From JACXTP01 sp963789555 (GTDB lineage Archaea; Thermoplasmatota; Thermoplasmata; Methanomassiliicoccales; UBA472), in NCBI GenBank assembly GCA_963789555.1, contig CAWBKY010000007.1, positions 1 through 64,000 of the forward strand: 64,000 bases of DNA, in the 5' to 3' direction. This document shows positions 1 through 9,562 of the stretch, piece after piece (position 1 is the stretch's first letter; the number at the start of each line of letters is the position of its first letter). The notes beneath the pieces were generated by a model. The model saw only the letters and a program-made list of their open reading frames with translations, was not told where the DNA came from and searched no databases. The position numbers were made by a program, and so were the translations under genes.

Positions 1-18
1 GGCTAGGAACACAAGAAC

Positions 19-980
19 TCAACCAAATGGAGGGGGCCACCCTGATTCTATCAGGACCTTAAGGTTCCTCGGGAAGATGGTTCGGTCCAGGCCGACCTTT
101 CCTAGTTTGTCGTCCACCTTAGCCCCTAGGATTTCGTCGTTGAATTCTCCAAGAAGCAAAGAGGTCTCCTGCTCAGAAAATGCCACCCCTTCCTTGATGT
201 CCATAAGGGCATCCTTGTCATAGGGACAAACCCTCTGGCAGATCATACACCCCACCAGGGCGTTGTGAGCGTCTTTGCGGACCCAATCCGGAAAGGGATG
301 GTCTGATGGCTTTTCGTTAAGGTATGAAAGACATCTCTCGGCCCTGATGAGGAAACGACCCTCCAAAATCGCGTGGTTCGGACAAGCCTCCAGGCACTTT
401 CGGCACGTCCTGCATGCTGGAAGCATCTCCCTATCCCCCCAATGGGTTTCCGCGACCTCGATATCGCTCATGAATGCAGTGAGGCGATGATAGCTACCCC
501 TTTCCGGGACATATCCAATATTGTTGCGACCATAGAAGATGACCCCGGTTCGAGAGGCCAAAGTCTTTACGGGCAAATAGGCCCGTTCGAACCGTGCATT
601 TGGGTCACACTTCCTCATGGTTGCTAATACCTTGTCGTCCACTTCCTTGGCATCGGCGTAGGTGGGAGGGACCAATGCCTCGAATGAACTACCTTGATGA
701 TTGAAGACCACCTTTGTCGGGGGCGATGGTGCCGCCGCCACTCTGAGGGACTTCGCCTCAGAAAAAGTGGGGGGACAGCACAAGTAAAAAATGAAAGGTA
801 TTCTTTGTGGAGCCCTCGATCGAGCACGCCATCACCAAGCAGTGCCTGGACATCATCATGGATCGATTTCATGACCGTGATGCTGGCAAACCGCGCCCTA
901 ATCCCAAGGTTATCCAGCTCCTGAACGATCCTCCCCGAGCTCATGCAAATGAATACCGATCGGTGATTAGATAATTTCAC
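19..980 (-). pseudogene. frameshifted epoxyqueuosine reductase-like 4Fe-4S double-cluster protein
   Basis: Iron-sulfur protein resembling the C-terminal double [4Fe-4S] part of epoxyqueuosine reductase (QueG-like) proteins. It is probably a cytoplasmic redox enzyme whose substrate cannot be read from sequence. Two clusters of cysteines are visible, CRTCRKCLEACP and CMICQRVCP. The N-terminal 65 or so residues (start ATG at 980, or the in-frame ATG 12 codons later) lie in one frame and the rest, to the TGA at 19, in another. The break falls at a run of six G on the plus strand (769-774); a seventh G would join the frames cleanly through a PPTFSEAKSL segment. No partner gene is coupled to it. 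The family call is fairly sure; whether the gene is truly broken is not. Confidence 0.7.
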
Positions 981-1078
981 GCACTTCGTTCTTTGAAAGT
1001 TATATGTGCCCCCTCATCACAAATATTACACCGGAAGACAACTTCATCATTGGTAAACCGGCACGAGGGCACCCGATT

Positions 1079-3481
1079 ATGAAAAAGGAACCGAAGAACC
1101 CCAATTCAGGGAACAGCGACCCGGTCATAGATAGATGGGGCCCCCAAAAGGCCAAGGAAAGACTTGAGGCGGTGTTCGAACAAATGCCCGTTGGCATGTT
1201 CATCCTTGAGGGTCCATCGGGCAGGGTTTCATACACCAACCCTGCGGTGGCCAGGATATTCGGGAAAGGTTTCCAGGAGAAAACGGAATCCTTTAAGGAT
1301 TACCCAAAATGGATGGGTCATGACCTCGAAGGAAACAAATTAAAGCCGGAGGACTACCCAGGTGCACGATCGCTTTTGCATGCGCAGACGGTGAGCAACC
1401 AGCTTATAAAATTCCTCAGAGAGGATGGCACTTGGCTTTGGGTCAGGGCAAGCAGCGCACCTTTACGTGATAGCGAGGGCAAGATAATCGCTGCCGTGGT
1501 CATGACGATCGACGTGTCCGATGAGATCGAGATGCAGTTACGCGTCGAGGAAGAACGGACCAGGCTGAGGGTCGTGCTCGAATCGTTGCCTGTCGGGGTG
1601 GGCATAACCGACGAGAATGGCAAGGTCTTGCAGCTCAATGAGATGGTGCATTCGATCTGGGGGGGAGATGCCCCCAAACCGGAGAGGATCGAACAATACA
1701 ATCTCTACAGGGCATTCAAACCGGACACTGGTGAAGAGATAGGCCCAGATGAATGGGGGGCTGCGAAGGCGCTTAAGACCGGAGAATCGACGGTCCGTGA
1801 GGTACTGGACATAGTTCGTTTCGATGGTTCCAAGGGCACGATACTTCATTCATCGGTCCCGATCAAGGACTCCTCTGGAAAGACCATCGGTGCGGTAGGG
1901 GTCGTCGACGACATCACAGAGATCAAAAAACTACAGAAGGAGCTCAGCGAGACCAAGTCGAAGCTGGAAGCCATAACACAACAGATGCCAGTGGCCGTGA
2001 GGGTGGTGGACCGAGAGGGGAAATGGATCTATGCCAATGAGGAGGCAGCGACCCTCTTTCATTCACTGTCGGGAAATTGGCCGGAAGGCCTGCGCATCAA
2101 TTGGAAGTTCCTCTATTCCGATGGCAACCCCTACGCTCCAGCGGACCACCCCTCCATGAGGTCGATCAAGTATGGGGAGATAGTGAGAAGCGAGGAGATG
2201 GTTCTTCTGCGGGGGGATGGAAGCAAGGTCTTCATCAACACGAACAGCGCCCCTATCCGGGATTCTGAGGGCCACATCATCGCTGCGGTAGTGACTCATT
2301 TCGATATCACCAAGCGCGTTAAGGCGGAGAGGGACGTGGCCAGGTTGCTTGTGGAGCTTCAGAAGCACTCAATCGAACTTGAGAGGGCACGCAAGAGCCT
2401 GGAGACGACGATCGATAAGATGCCAGTAGGGGTGGCGATAGCAGAATCCCCATCTGGAAGGATAGTCATAGGCAACGCTGCCTTGGAAAGCATCTTCCGC
2501 CGCAGCTCCTTTCCCTCTGGGGGCATAGATGATTATCAGGCATGGGAGGCCTTCCAACCAGATGGTACGCCATTAATAAACCAACAATTCCCCCTCGCCA
2601 GAGCCCTTATTTTCGGGGAGGAGGTAAAAAGCGAGGAGATCCACATCATTAGAGGCGATGGGACGCGTGGGATCGTCTTTGCCAGTGCCGCCCCAGTTCG
2701 AAATCCCCAGGGGGTCATCGATGTCGCGGTCATGATAATGGTCGATGTCACGGAGCAGAAGGAATTGGAAAAGGTCCACGGAGAGCAATCTGAGGAACTT
2801 GCACGCTCCAATGCTGAGCTACAGCAATTTGCTTATATCGCCTCCCACGACCTCCAGGAACCCCTAAGAATGATAACCGGGTTCCTTCAGCTCCTGGAGA
2901 AACGTCATAAAGAGGAGCTTAGCCTTGAAGCCCAAGAATACATCGATTATTCAGTGAAGGGCGCCAAGCGCATGCAGGAGCTGATCAATGATTTGTTGTT
3001 CTATACCAGGGTGGGGAGGCAGCAAGGAAGGATGAAGCCCACGGATATGAACTCGGCCTTGATCCGCGCATTGGAGAACCTATCCCAGATGATCAAGGAC
3101 ACAAATGCCACCATCACCTCATGCCACCTTCCGACAGTGCTGGCGGAAAGGTCTCAGATGATGCAGATATTCCAAAATCTGATTGGCAACGCTTTGAAAT
3201 TCCGAGGGGAAGAACCTCCGACGATCAACATCGTCGCCGAACGTGTTGGGTCGGAATGGGTCTTCTCCATTGAGGACAACGGGATCGGGATCGACCCTCA
3301 GTACCACCTAAAGATATTCCAGATATTCCAGAGGTTGCATTCTCAAGAGGACTATCCTGGCACGGGGATGGGACTTCCTATAGCGAAGCGAATCGTAGAG
3401 AGACACAACGGAAGGATATGGGTTGAATCGGAGATAGGAAAGGGTTCCAAGTTCTTCTTCACCCTACCAGCATTGGATTGA
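1079..3481 (+). CDS. multi-PAS sensor histidine kinase
   Basis: Cytoplasmic sensor kinase of about 800 residues. It carries four consecutive PAS/PAC units (roughly residues 20-165, 170-300, 305-435 and 450-585), each ending in a typical PAC strand such as AAVVMTIDVSD or AAVVTHFDIT. A HisKA dimerisation domain follows, with phospho-accepting His590 in SHDLQEPLRM, then a HATPase_c domain with the N box (QNLIGNALKF), G1 (DNGIGI) and G2 (GTGMGLPI) motifs. No membrane segment is visible, so it senses an internal or diffusible signal. I chose the ATG at 1079, which has GAGGGC upstream, over the in-frame ATG at 1004, which has no clear ribosome site. It opens a signalling island with the next four genes, but its cognate receiver is not proven. 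Confidence 0.9.
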   Translation: MKKEPKNPNSGNSDPVIDRWGPQKAKERLEAVFEQMPVGMFILEGPSGRVSYTNPAVARIFGKGFQEKTESFKDYPKWMGHDLEGNKLKPEDYPGARSLLHAQTVSNQLIKFLREDGTWLWVRASSAPLRDSEGKIIAAVVMTIDVSDEIEMQLRVEEERTRLRVVLESLPVGVGITDENGKVLQLNEMVHSIWGGDAPKPERIEQYNLYRAFKPDTGEEIGPDEWGAAKALKTGESTVREVLDIVRFDGSKGTILHSSVPIKDSSGKTIGAVGVVDDITEIKKLQKELSETKSKLEAITQQMPVAVRVVDREGKWIYANEEAATLFHSLSGNWPEGLRINWKFLYSDGNPYAPADHPSMRSIKYGEIVRSEEMVLLRGDGSKVFINTNSAPIRDSEGHIIAAVVTHFDITKRVKAERDVARLLVELQKHSIELERARKSLETTIDKMPVGVAIAESPSGRIVIGNAALESIFRRSSFPSGGIDDYQAWEAFQPDGTPLINQQFPLARALIFGEEVKSEEIHIIRGDGTRGIVFASAAPVRNPQGVIDVAVMIMVDVTEQKELEKVHGEQSEELARSNAELQQFAYIASHDLQEPLRMITGFLQLLEKRHKEELSLEAQEYIDYSVKGAKRMQELINDLLFYTRVGRQQGRMKPTDMNSALIRALENLSQMIKDTNATITSCHLPTVLAERSQMMQIFQNLIGNALKFRGEEPPTINIVAERVGSEWVFSIEDNGIGIDPQYHLKIFQIFQRLHSQEDYPGTGMGLPIAKRIVERHNGRIWVESEIGKGSKFFFTLPALD

Positions 3482-3560
3482 TGGGATGATTTTCGGAGAC
3501 AACCCGACTTAAATGTCAACCGGGTCCAATCTTGTTGATGGCATGACCATGAAAGAGGTT

Positions 3561-5159
3561 TCAGGCCGATCTTCTTTTTCGCAACAATGCCTTGCCTTTT
3601 TCCGTGATATGGGGGGACCTCATTTTCCCTTGTTTCTTGACATATACCAAGCCGTCGATCTCCAAGGATTCGATCCTCTTTGCTATCGTGACATGAGATA
3701 GTTGGAACCTTGCCGCCAATTTCTTTAAGGATACCAGGATGTTGTTCTCGTTCTGGTCATAGATGTACCTCAGCACTTCAAACTCGTCATCGCCGAGAAT
3801 GACATCATCGAACCTCTGGCTCGGTAAGGTCATCAGCTCGTTCTGGACCATCCCCATCTTGTCGGCATCTAGGATGGATGGGTCGATCCGGACCAACAAT
3901 ATCGACCTATTCTTGCTCGCCACCTCGTTAAGGTCGAACAGAACGTCCATAAAACCCTCAAAGGTGCCCTTGGCGATGAGGTAGTGCACTCCATCCAAAA
4001 GGACAACGCTTTTCTCATTTTCCGATGTGAACCGGTCCATCCCCTGTATGAGGTCCCGATGTCCCCATTTGATTTCGGGCGTCACGGTCTCTTTTTGTTG
4101 GAGCATTATAACATCTACGACCATCGGTGAGGGGAATCGGCTCCCCAAGATCACCGGATTTGGCCTTGTTATCAGCAATCCTTTTCGACCCGCGCGGATA
4201 AGACCTTTAAAGAGATCGAGAGACGAACTACTGTCCGCATCCCGAATCAGGTAACCTATGCCCTCAATGAGCTTTCCATGGGCTTCCATGTCCGATGTGA
4301 TGTCCTTGCCCACTAAGAGGAGGCCTTGTTCGGTCTGGTCGCTCTTCCTTATAATGGACCCTATGGCTCGGACCACCTTTCTGGTGTTATCTTTGGCGAT
4401 CAGCGTGAACTCCACCGTAACCTTGCCCATTACATCGACCCTTCTGACTATGTCCACCATCTCCCCAGCGTCCGCAAACACCGACAATTTCTCCATGCTT
4501 CGGTTCAGAACATCCTTCTCAGAGAATCCAGTCAAAGCCTGCGCTGCCCTGCTCCACATGGTGATGCGATGAGCGCTGTCGTAGGAGATGACCAGTTCAG
4601 TGGCGCTATCAATCACGTTTCTCAGATATTCCTTCGATTGCAACGCGTCTGTTTGGGCCTTCTCCCGCTCTACTATCTCAGAGCGCAATAATTCGTTCGA
4701 CTCTTCCAGTTTTTCCAAGGTCGACCGGAGCTTCACCATTGATGCCTCCAGGTCCTGCTTGGCCTTTTTCTTCTCGATATTCAACTGGGCCCCATCGAGA
4801 CATCGCCTAACCGAATGCCCCAACCTCTTCAAACCGTCCTTCATTAGGTAGTCGTTAGCACCCTGGTGCATGGCCTCCACGGCCAGCTCTTCCCCTATCT
4901 TTCCAGAGACCAAGATGAAGGGGATGTCCTCCCCCTTCTCCCTTACGATGTTCAAGGCGTCCAGGCCGCTGAACCTAGGCATGATGTAATCCGAGATGAC
5001 GATATCAAAATCCTTCTCGGACAACGCCCCCCTCATCTCATTGGCCGTCTCCACTCTAATGATCGATGGGTCAAAACCATCCTTCTCAAGCTGCATGGCC
5101 AGCAATATCGCGTCATTCTCAGAATCTTCTGCCAGCAATACACTCAACTTTTTCCTCAT
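3561..5159 (-). CDS. response regulator with REC, PAS, DUF835 and winged-helix domains
   Basis: A 532-residue signal-transduction protein. Its receiver domain (residues 1-115) has the acidic pair AEDSEND and phospho-acceptor Asp57 (ISDYIMPRFSG). A coiled coil follows (about 125-185), then a PAS domain (185-300), a DUF835 domain (about 310-450, with ITRPNP and VVLLDGVHYLI motifs), and a C-terminal winged helix (about 455-532) with an HTH around LAARFQLSHVTIAKRIESL. The C-terminus suggests DNA binding, so a phosphorylation-controlled transcription regulator is the likeliest role (inference). DUF835 is a mostly archaeal domain of unknown function. An in-frame ATG lies six codons upstream. The gene shares strand with the kinase at 5297-6352 and a second DUF835 protein at 6552-7025. 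Confidence 0.85.
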   Translation of the reverse strand: MRKKLSVLLAEDSENDAILLAMQLEKDGFDPSIIRVETANEMRGALSEKDFDIVISDYIMPRFSGLDALNIVREKGEDIPFILVSGKIGEELAVEAMHQGANDYLMKDGLKRLGHSVRRCLDGAQLNIEKKKAKQDLEASMVKLRSTLEKLEESNELLRSEIVEREKAQTDALQSKEYLRNVIDSATELVISYDSAHRITMWSRAAQALTGFSEKDVLNRSMEKLSVFADAGEMVDIVRRVDVMGKVTVEFTLIAKDNTRKVVRAIGSIIRKSDQTEQGLLLVGKDITSDMEAHGKLIEGIGYLIRDADSSSSLDLFKGLIRAGRKGLLITRPNPVILGSRFPSPMVVDVIMLQQKETVTPEIKWGHRDLIQGMDRFTSENEKSVVLLDGVHYLIAKGTFEGFMDVLFDLNEVASKNRSILLVRIDPSILDADKMGMVQNELMTLPSQRFDDVILGDDEFEVLRYIYDQNENNILVSLKKLAARFQLSHVTIAKRIESLEIDGLVYVKKQGKMRSPHITEKGKALLRKRRSA

Positions 5160-5296
5160 CCCCTGCCCCCAGCCCATCTTGGTTTATCGATCCATTTCTG
5201 AACGGTTCCTTGAAAAACTCCCCGGTTCGGGCATAAATAGTTCGAACTTGATATTAAAGTTTGACTAAATCTCGATTAAAGAACGTCTAAACCTAA

Positions 5297-6352
5297 TCAT
5301 GGCAAGGTGAAAAAGAAGGTAGCCCCTTCGTTAATTTTAGATTCCGCCCATATCTTACCACCGTGGCGTCGTACGATCGCATATACCACAGCCAGCCCCA
5401 TCCCAATTCCGGGAAACTCATCTTCCGAATGCAACCTCTGGAAAGGATTGAAGAGCTTCCCCGCATAGTCTGGATCGAAACCGACCCCATTATCGCGGAC
5501 ATAAACCGTAGGGGCCGATGCATCATCCAACAATCCGAACGATACAAACGGCTCAGGACAGTGCATGGAGAACTTGCATGCATTATCCAATAGCTCCTCC
5601 AACAAGATGCCCATCATATAGGCGTCAGCATCTACCCTCACTCCTTCCTGGATCAGGAAATTGATGGTTATTTTATGCCTGTCCATCATGAGCTCTGCCT
5701 TTTCACGAGCGATCGAGCTTAGGTCCAAGGATTGGACCCTCATCGTTCTCGAACTTATCCTGGACATCCTCAGCAGCCCTGCGATCATGAGGTTCATCCG
5801 ACCAGATTCCTGGACCACCCTCTGAAGATAGTCCTTTCCTTTAGTATCCAGCCCTTGAGAGTGCCTCTCCATGATGGCTTGGCTGAACCCGATCACATTG
5901 CGGATCGGGGCCTGGAGATCGTGAGAAAGATGGTAAACCAATCGCTGCGACTCGCCTGCCACGATGTCACGTTCTTCCAAGGTCTGGTTGAGTTGCATTT
6001 CTAAAATTCTCTCCAGCTCTTTAGGTTCAATTACATTCTCCGCCACCCCTATCAGAGGAGCATCCGCTGCGCCCTCATGCGGAAATACGATCAGACGAAG
6101 GGCATGATTCGAACCATCTTTCCAGATGATATGTAGCTCACCTTCCTTGGCACAATTCTTCTCAAAAGGGGCTTCGAACAGGTCGTGAAAGACATCTCTA
6201 AAATCAGGATGGAGCATCGAAGACAAGGTCTCGATTGTGACCGGGTCTTGAGCTTTAAGCCCCATCAAGGTCCTAAATTCACCTATCTTGGTGAAACGAC
6301 CATCCTTGATGTTCAACTTCCAATGCGTTCTCCTTATGATGCGTTCCGGCAT
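5297..6352 (-). CDS. PAS-type histidine kinase (soluble)
   Basis: Cytoplasmic histidine kinase of 351 residues. The N-terminal 110 residues look like a divergent PAS fold ending at LIGVAENVIEP. A short coiled coil leads into HisKA with His144 in LSHDLQAPIRN. The HATPase_c domain has EELLDNACKFS (N box), DNGVGFD (G1) and GIGMGLAVVYAIV (G2). The last residues, ATFFFTLP, are the usual end of such kinases. It has no membrane segment. It lies upstream of the REC-PAS-DUF835-HTH gene on the same strand with about 135 bases between, so it is the nearest candidate kinase for that receiver (inference from order only). Confidence 0.88.
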   Translation of the reverse strand: MPERIIRRTHWKLNIKDGRFTKIGEFRTLMGLKAQDPVTIETLSSMLHPDFRDVFHDLFEAPFEKNCAKEGELHIIWKDGSNHALRLIVFPHEGAADAPLIGVAENVIEPKELERILEMQLNQTLEERDIVAGESQRLVYHLSHDLQAPIRNVIGFSQAIMERHSQGLDTKGKDYLQRVVQESGRMNLMIAGLLRMSRISSRTMRVQSLDLSSIAREKAELMMDRHKITINFLIQEGVRVDADAYMMGILLEELLDNACKFSMHCPEPFVSFGLLDDASAPTVYVRDNGVGFDPDYAGKLFNPFQRLHSEDEFPGIGMGLAVVYAIVRRHGGKIWAESKINEGATFFFTLP

Positions 6353-6551
6353 TTTCGCCCCTACCTCATAGGTCGCCTGAGATGGTCAATAAAAAATAGG
6401 GGTGAGGCCGTTTAATGATATGGGGATAAACGGCCTCGGTATGGGATCATCTGAATGATGAACAGGACCGGCTCCTCCCCTTTGATTCCCCGATCCTGTT
6501 GGTAAATATCTTCTCCGTCTCCTTTTTGGTGGGTCCATCTCTAACCAACCC

Positions 6552-7025
6552 TCACCCAGTGCACATCACCACATCGTCCGATATCCTTTTCAGAGATGAA
6601 ATGTCGTTCCAGAACAGTTTCTTTGGGTCAAGGCTGACCACAATGGTATTGTCTGTGACGTGGACGATCTTCTGGGCTTTCTTTAGCATGTCCACCACGG
6701 AGGCCAAACCGTTCCACATCTCTAAAACCTCCATGCCATTTAAGCAAATAATCCCGTTGTGGTTGTTTTCTATGAATTGCTCGATCTCCTTTGCCATCCT
6801 CTCAAGGTTCATAGGGGGGATACAATCTTCGTTCGGCCGGATGTTCAACCATCGGATCTGTAGGCTATCTTCGTCGAAATGGAATTGGTTCCGCAAAACG
6901 TGCGGTGGGACCTTGGAGATGTAGAGCACCTTCTTACCCTTGGTCATCTCCTTCCTCAAAGCCCTATGAGTACTGATGGGCGCCCTCTCTACGATGAGGT
7001 ACATTTTACCTGTATTGATTTCCAT
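6552..7025 (-). CDS. stand-alone DUF835 domain protein
   Basis: A 157-residue protein that is essentially one DUF835 domain. It starts MYLIVERAP, has a KVLYISKVPP strand that corresponds to the ITRPNP region of the 3561-5159 protein, and a later NGIICLNGMEVL strand matching that protein's SVVLLDGVHYL. The ATG at 7025 follows GGGGAGG by about six bases, so the longer reading to 7127, whose extra N-terminus is hydrophobic and atypical, is not used. DUF835 has no assigned biochemical function; its fold has been likened to P-loop or MEDS-type sensory domains, which I treat as unproven here. It sits between a kinase and a CheY-like receiver. Confidence 0.75.
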   Translation of the reverse strand: MEINTGKMYLIVERAPISTHRALRKEMTKGKKVLYISKVPPHVLRNQFHFDEDSLQIRWLNIRPNEDCIPPMNLERMAKEIEQFIENNHNGIICLNGMEVLEMWNGLASVVDMLKKAQKIVHVTDNTIVVSLDPKKLFWNDISSLKRISDDVVMCTG

Positions 7026-7240
7026 GATATCCTCCCCTTTTCGAAACTGAACAAAAGACACTCTTTCCCATTTAGGTACATTTCTAAAGAACACATAAAC
7101 AACGACGAAAATACATCTAAAAACCACTCTAAAATGAATTTAATTTCGAAATGCATAGTCACCTAGGCAGATGGATAGCCATCGATTTCCCTAGCAAATC
7201 ATAATATCCTACTTCATAACAAGGTACTTTCAAGATCCTT

Positions 7241-7708
7241 ATGGCTGCTGGAGACCCCACAACATTCAACATACTACTTGTCGAGGACAATTCCGGGGAC
7301 GTTATGTTAATGAAGGAGGTTTTGTCCGATTCAAGGTTCCTGAGCCACATCGACGTGGTATCAGACGGGGTCGAGGCGATGGATTTCCTACGTCATAAAG
7401 ATAAATTTTGCGACGCTGTCGTCCCTGACATAATAATCCTGGACCTCACCTTGCCAAGGAAGGGAGGGCATGATACTCTCAAGGAGATCAAGTGCGACCC
7501 GATCATGAGGATGATTCCAGTCATCGTTTTTACAGGCTCCGAGGCTCCTGAGGACATCAAGAACGCCTATGCTTCCTTCGCAAATTGCTACGTGACCAAG
7601 CCCATTGGCCTGGACCAGTTGGAAAGGAAGCTGAGGATGATCGAGGAGTTCTGGTTCGGGACTGCCAAGATTCCGACCAAGATGAGCTTGTTCGAAATGG
7701 ACTGGTGA
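7241..7708 (+). CDS. single-domain CheY/Rcp1-type response regulator
   Basis: Stand-alone receiver of 155 residues. It has the acidic pair Glu15-Asp16 (VEDNSGD), phospho-acceptor Asp68 (IILDLTLPRKGG), Thr97 (VFTGSE) and Lys119 (YVTKP), so all catalytic positions are present. The spacing and the LPRKGG loop resemble the Rcp1 class of receivers that partner with PAS/GAF histidine kinases. There is no output domain, so it acts through protein contact or as a phosphate sink. It faces the divergent DUF835 gene across an AT-rich gap of about 215 bases and ends 77 bases from the convergent ligase gene. Confidence 0.9.
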   Translation: MAAGDPTTFNILLVEDNSGDVMLMKEVLSDSRFLSHIDVVSDGVEAMDFLRHKDKFCDAVVPDIIILDLTLPRKGGHDTLKEIKCDPIMRMIPVIVFTGSEAPEDIKNAYASFANCYVTKPIGLDQLERKLRMIEEFWFGTAKIPTKMSLFEMDW

Positions 7709-7784
7709 TCTGGTGATCGATTCGATCGTGATCTTGACATTTTCAATATAATGCCACCACCAAATATGAGGGCGACCTTTTCTA

Positions 7785-8705
7785 TCAGACCTGGTCCATG
7801 CCACAGTCCTTGGGTGGCTTATCATATCGAAGACCCCGAAAGGAAGGGGCTCGCAGATGACCGTTGATTGTCAGCTCCAAGAACTCCACCTTACAGACCA
7901 TCTCAGGTCTTACCCAGGAGAGATCATGCTCTGGAACGTTCACGACCGGCGGCACATCGATCCTCAAAGGCTCCAAAATGCGCACCATATGTTCCATTTG
8001 GTCCTCGGTGAACCCGGTTCCGACCCGACCAACAAAGACCAAAGCATCCTTCTCGTAAAGGGCCAGGGCCAAGGAGGATATCGCCCGCTTCTCATGGGAA
8101 TAACCCACCACCACGCAGTCCACGGTGAGGGTGGTCTTGATCTTAAGCCAGTGCTGGGACCTGACCCCCTGTTCATACCTACCATCCATCCTTTTTGCCA
8201 TCACGCCCTCCACCTCTCGGTCCAAGATCAGTTTCCAGAGCTTTCGCCCTTCCAGCGTCTGGACGATCTTTCTGAGGGAGGGCCCTTCCGTAACCACGCT
8301 TTCCAATACGATGCGTCGTTCCGATAGTGGGAGCGAGGTCAGGTCCCTACCATCAAGCTTCAAGATGTCGAAGACGACATATGTGGCAGGGTGTTGCCCG
8401 CTCCTTAGATGGTAGACCGATGGGGAGGCTTGCTCACGTTTTTGCAGCAGCCGGAATGAGGGATTGCCTGCACCATCAAATACGACAATCTCGCCATCCA
8501 GAACACAATCCCTCGCTCGGATGCTCGATGAAATGTCCAACTCCGGATATCGTTCCGTGATGTCCCGGTCCCGACGGTTGATGAATCTCATCCCCCCATC
8601 CTTGTAACAGAGGGCCCGGGTACCATCGAGTTTGGGCTCGTAGACATATCCTTCCCGGTCTAGGTCCTCCTCCTTGCCAGCGGAGGCGAGCATGGCCCTG
8701 TACAT
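7785..8705 (-). CDS. ligD: ATP-dependent DNA ligase (LigD ligase-domain type)
   Basis: ATP-dependent DNA ligase of 306 residues that seals nicks through an enzyme-AMP intermediate. Motif I is EPKLDGTRA with the adenylated Lys25. Further nucleotidyltransferase motifs are visible (VLDGEIVV, VVFDILKLDG, EGVMAKR, HWLKIK), followed by an OB-fold region ending in FRGLRYDKPP. This is the ligase module alone: the polymerase/primase and phosphoesterase modules of bacterial LigD are absent. Its ATG overlaps the TAA of the Ku gene by one base (TAATG), so the two are translationally coupled. That pairing supports a role in non-homologous end joining. The symbol refers to the ligase module only. Confidence 0.9.
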   Translation of the reverse strand: MYRAMLASAGKEEDLDREGYVYEPKLDGTRALCYKDGGMRFINRRDRDITERYPELDISSSIRARDCVLDGEIVVFDGAGNPSFRLLQKREQASPSVYHLRSGQHPATYVVFDILKLDGRDLTSLPLSERRIVLESVVTEGPSLRKIVQTLEGRKLWKLILDREVEGVMAKRMDGRYEQGVRSQHWLKIKTTLTVDCVVVGYSHEKRAISSLALALYEKDALVFVGRVGTGFTEDQMEHMVRILEPLRIDVPPVVNVPEHDLSWVRPEMVCKVEFLELTINGHLRAPSFRGLRYDKPPKDCGMDQV

Positions 8706-9469
8706 TAGCTCTCCAAGCTGGCCTTGAGGGCATCGAGCAGGTTGGACTCGGGTGTGGCCTTGACCACTTCGTCCATCATCACCAAGTGCTTGGCGTCACG
8801 TTTGTCGATTGCTTCGATCAACCGCTCCCTATAATGGTCCTTGAACTGGGAGAGGTCAAAGGAACGGACCGAGAGTTTTTCGATGAGCTGTTCCGCCAGC
8901 TCCAATTCCTGCCCTCGAAGCTCAGGCCTTTCTCCCAGGTCCGGTATGGCCTCCATGGAGCGTACTTCGTCAGCGTAGTTCAAGGTGGAGAGCAATAGAC
9001 CAGGGCCGTAAGGTCCGATGACGCAGACATGCTCCCTTTCCCTCATCACAAAACTGCCCACGGCCATCTTCCTGGTACGTTCCAGGGTCTCTCGCAGTAG
9101 GAAGAACGCTTTCTTCCCCGGCTTTTCCGGACCAAGGTAATAGTGAGCATCAACGTACACACGGTCCAAGGCTCCCTGCTCAACGAATTGGACGATCTCG
9201 ATCAGGTCGGACCGTTTCGGCCTCAGGGTGGACAGTTCTTGTTTAGAGAAGACATAGAACGCGCCCTCCCCTATGTCAACGCCCTTGACCACCTCCTCCC
9301 AGGGGACCTCGTGCTCCCCCTTCGCGCACCATCTTCGATATTCGATCGGATTGCCGTCGGTTTCGTGGATGAGCTTGAATGAAACAGGCCTCTGCTCCAC
9401 TGCGGAATATAGCTTAACTGGGATGTTGACAAGACCGAACGACACCGCCCCATTCCAAATGGCTTTCAT
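8705..9469 (-). CDS. ku: Ku DNA end-binding protein
   Basis: Prokaryotic Ku homologue of 254 residues, the usual length for the bacterial/archaeal family. It binds double-strand DNA ends and recruits ligase. The family opening is clear (KAIWNGAVSFGLVNIPVKLYS). Later blocks YYLGPEKPGKKAF and FKDHYRERLIEAI match the beta-barrel and C-terminal parts. The ATG at 9469 follows GGGGGCGATGTG. It is first in a two-gene unit, overlapping the ligase start by one base. The C-terminus lacks a long basic extension. The annotation is sure; activity in this organism is inferred from the family. Confidence 0.93.
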   Translation of the reverse strand: MKAIWNGAVSFGLVNIPVKLYSAVEQRPVSFKLIHETDGNPIEYRRWCAKGEHEVPWEEVVKGVDIGEGAFYVFSKQELSTLRPKRSDLIEIVQFVEQGALDRVYVDAHYYLGPEKPGKKAFFLLRETLERTRKMAVGSFVMREREHVCVIGPYGPGLLLSTLNYADEVRSMEAIPDLGERPELRGQELELAEQLIEKLSVRSFDLSQFKDHYRERLIEAIDKRDAKHLVMMDEVVKATPESNLLDALKASLES

Positions 9470-9562
9470 CACATCGCCCCCTGCATCTATTCCCCTGGGG
9501 GCGTGATTAAACTTTTGGGCACAGCCATTGTTTTTCGGCTCATCGGAAGGCCATTAAATGGA

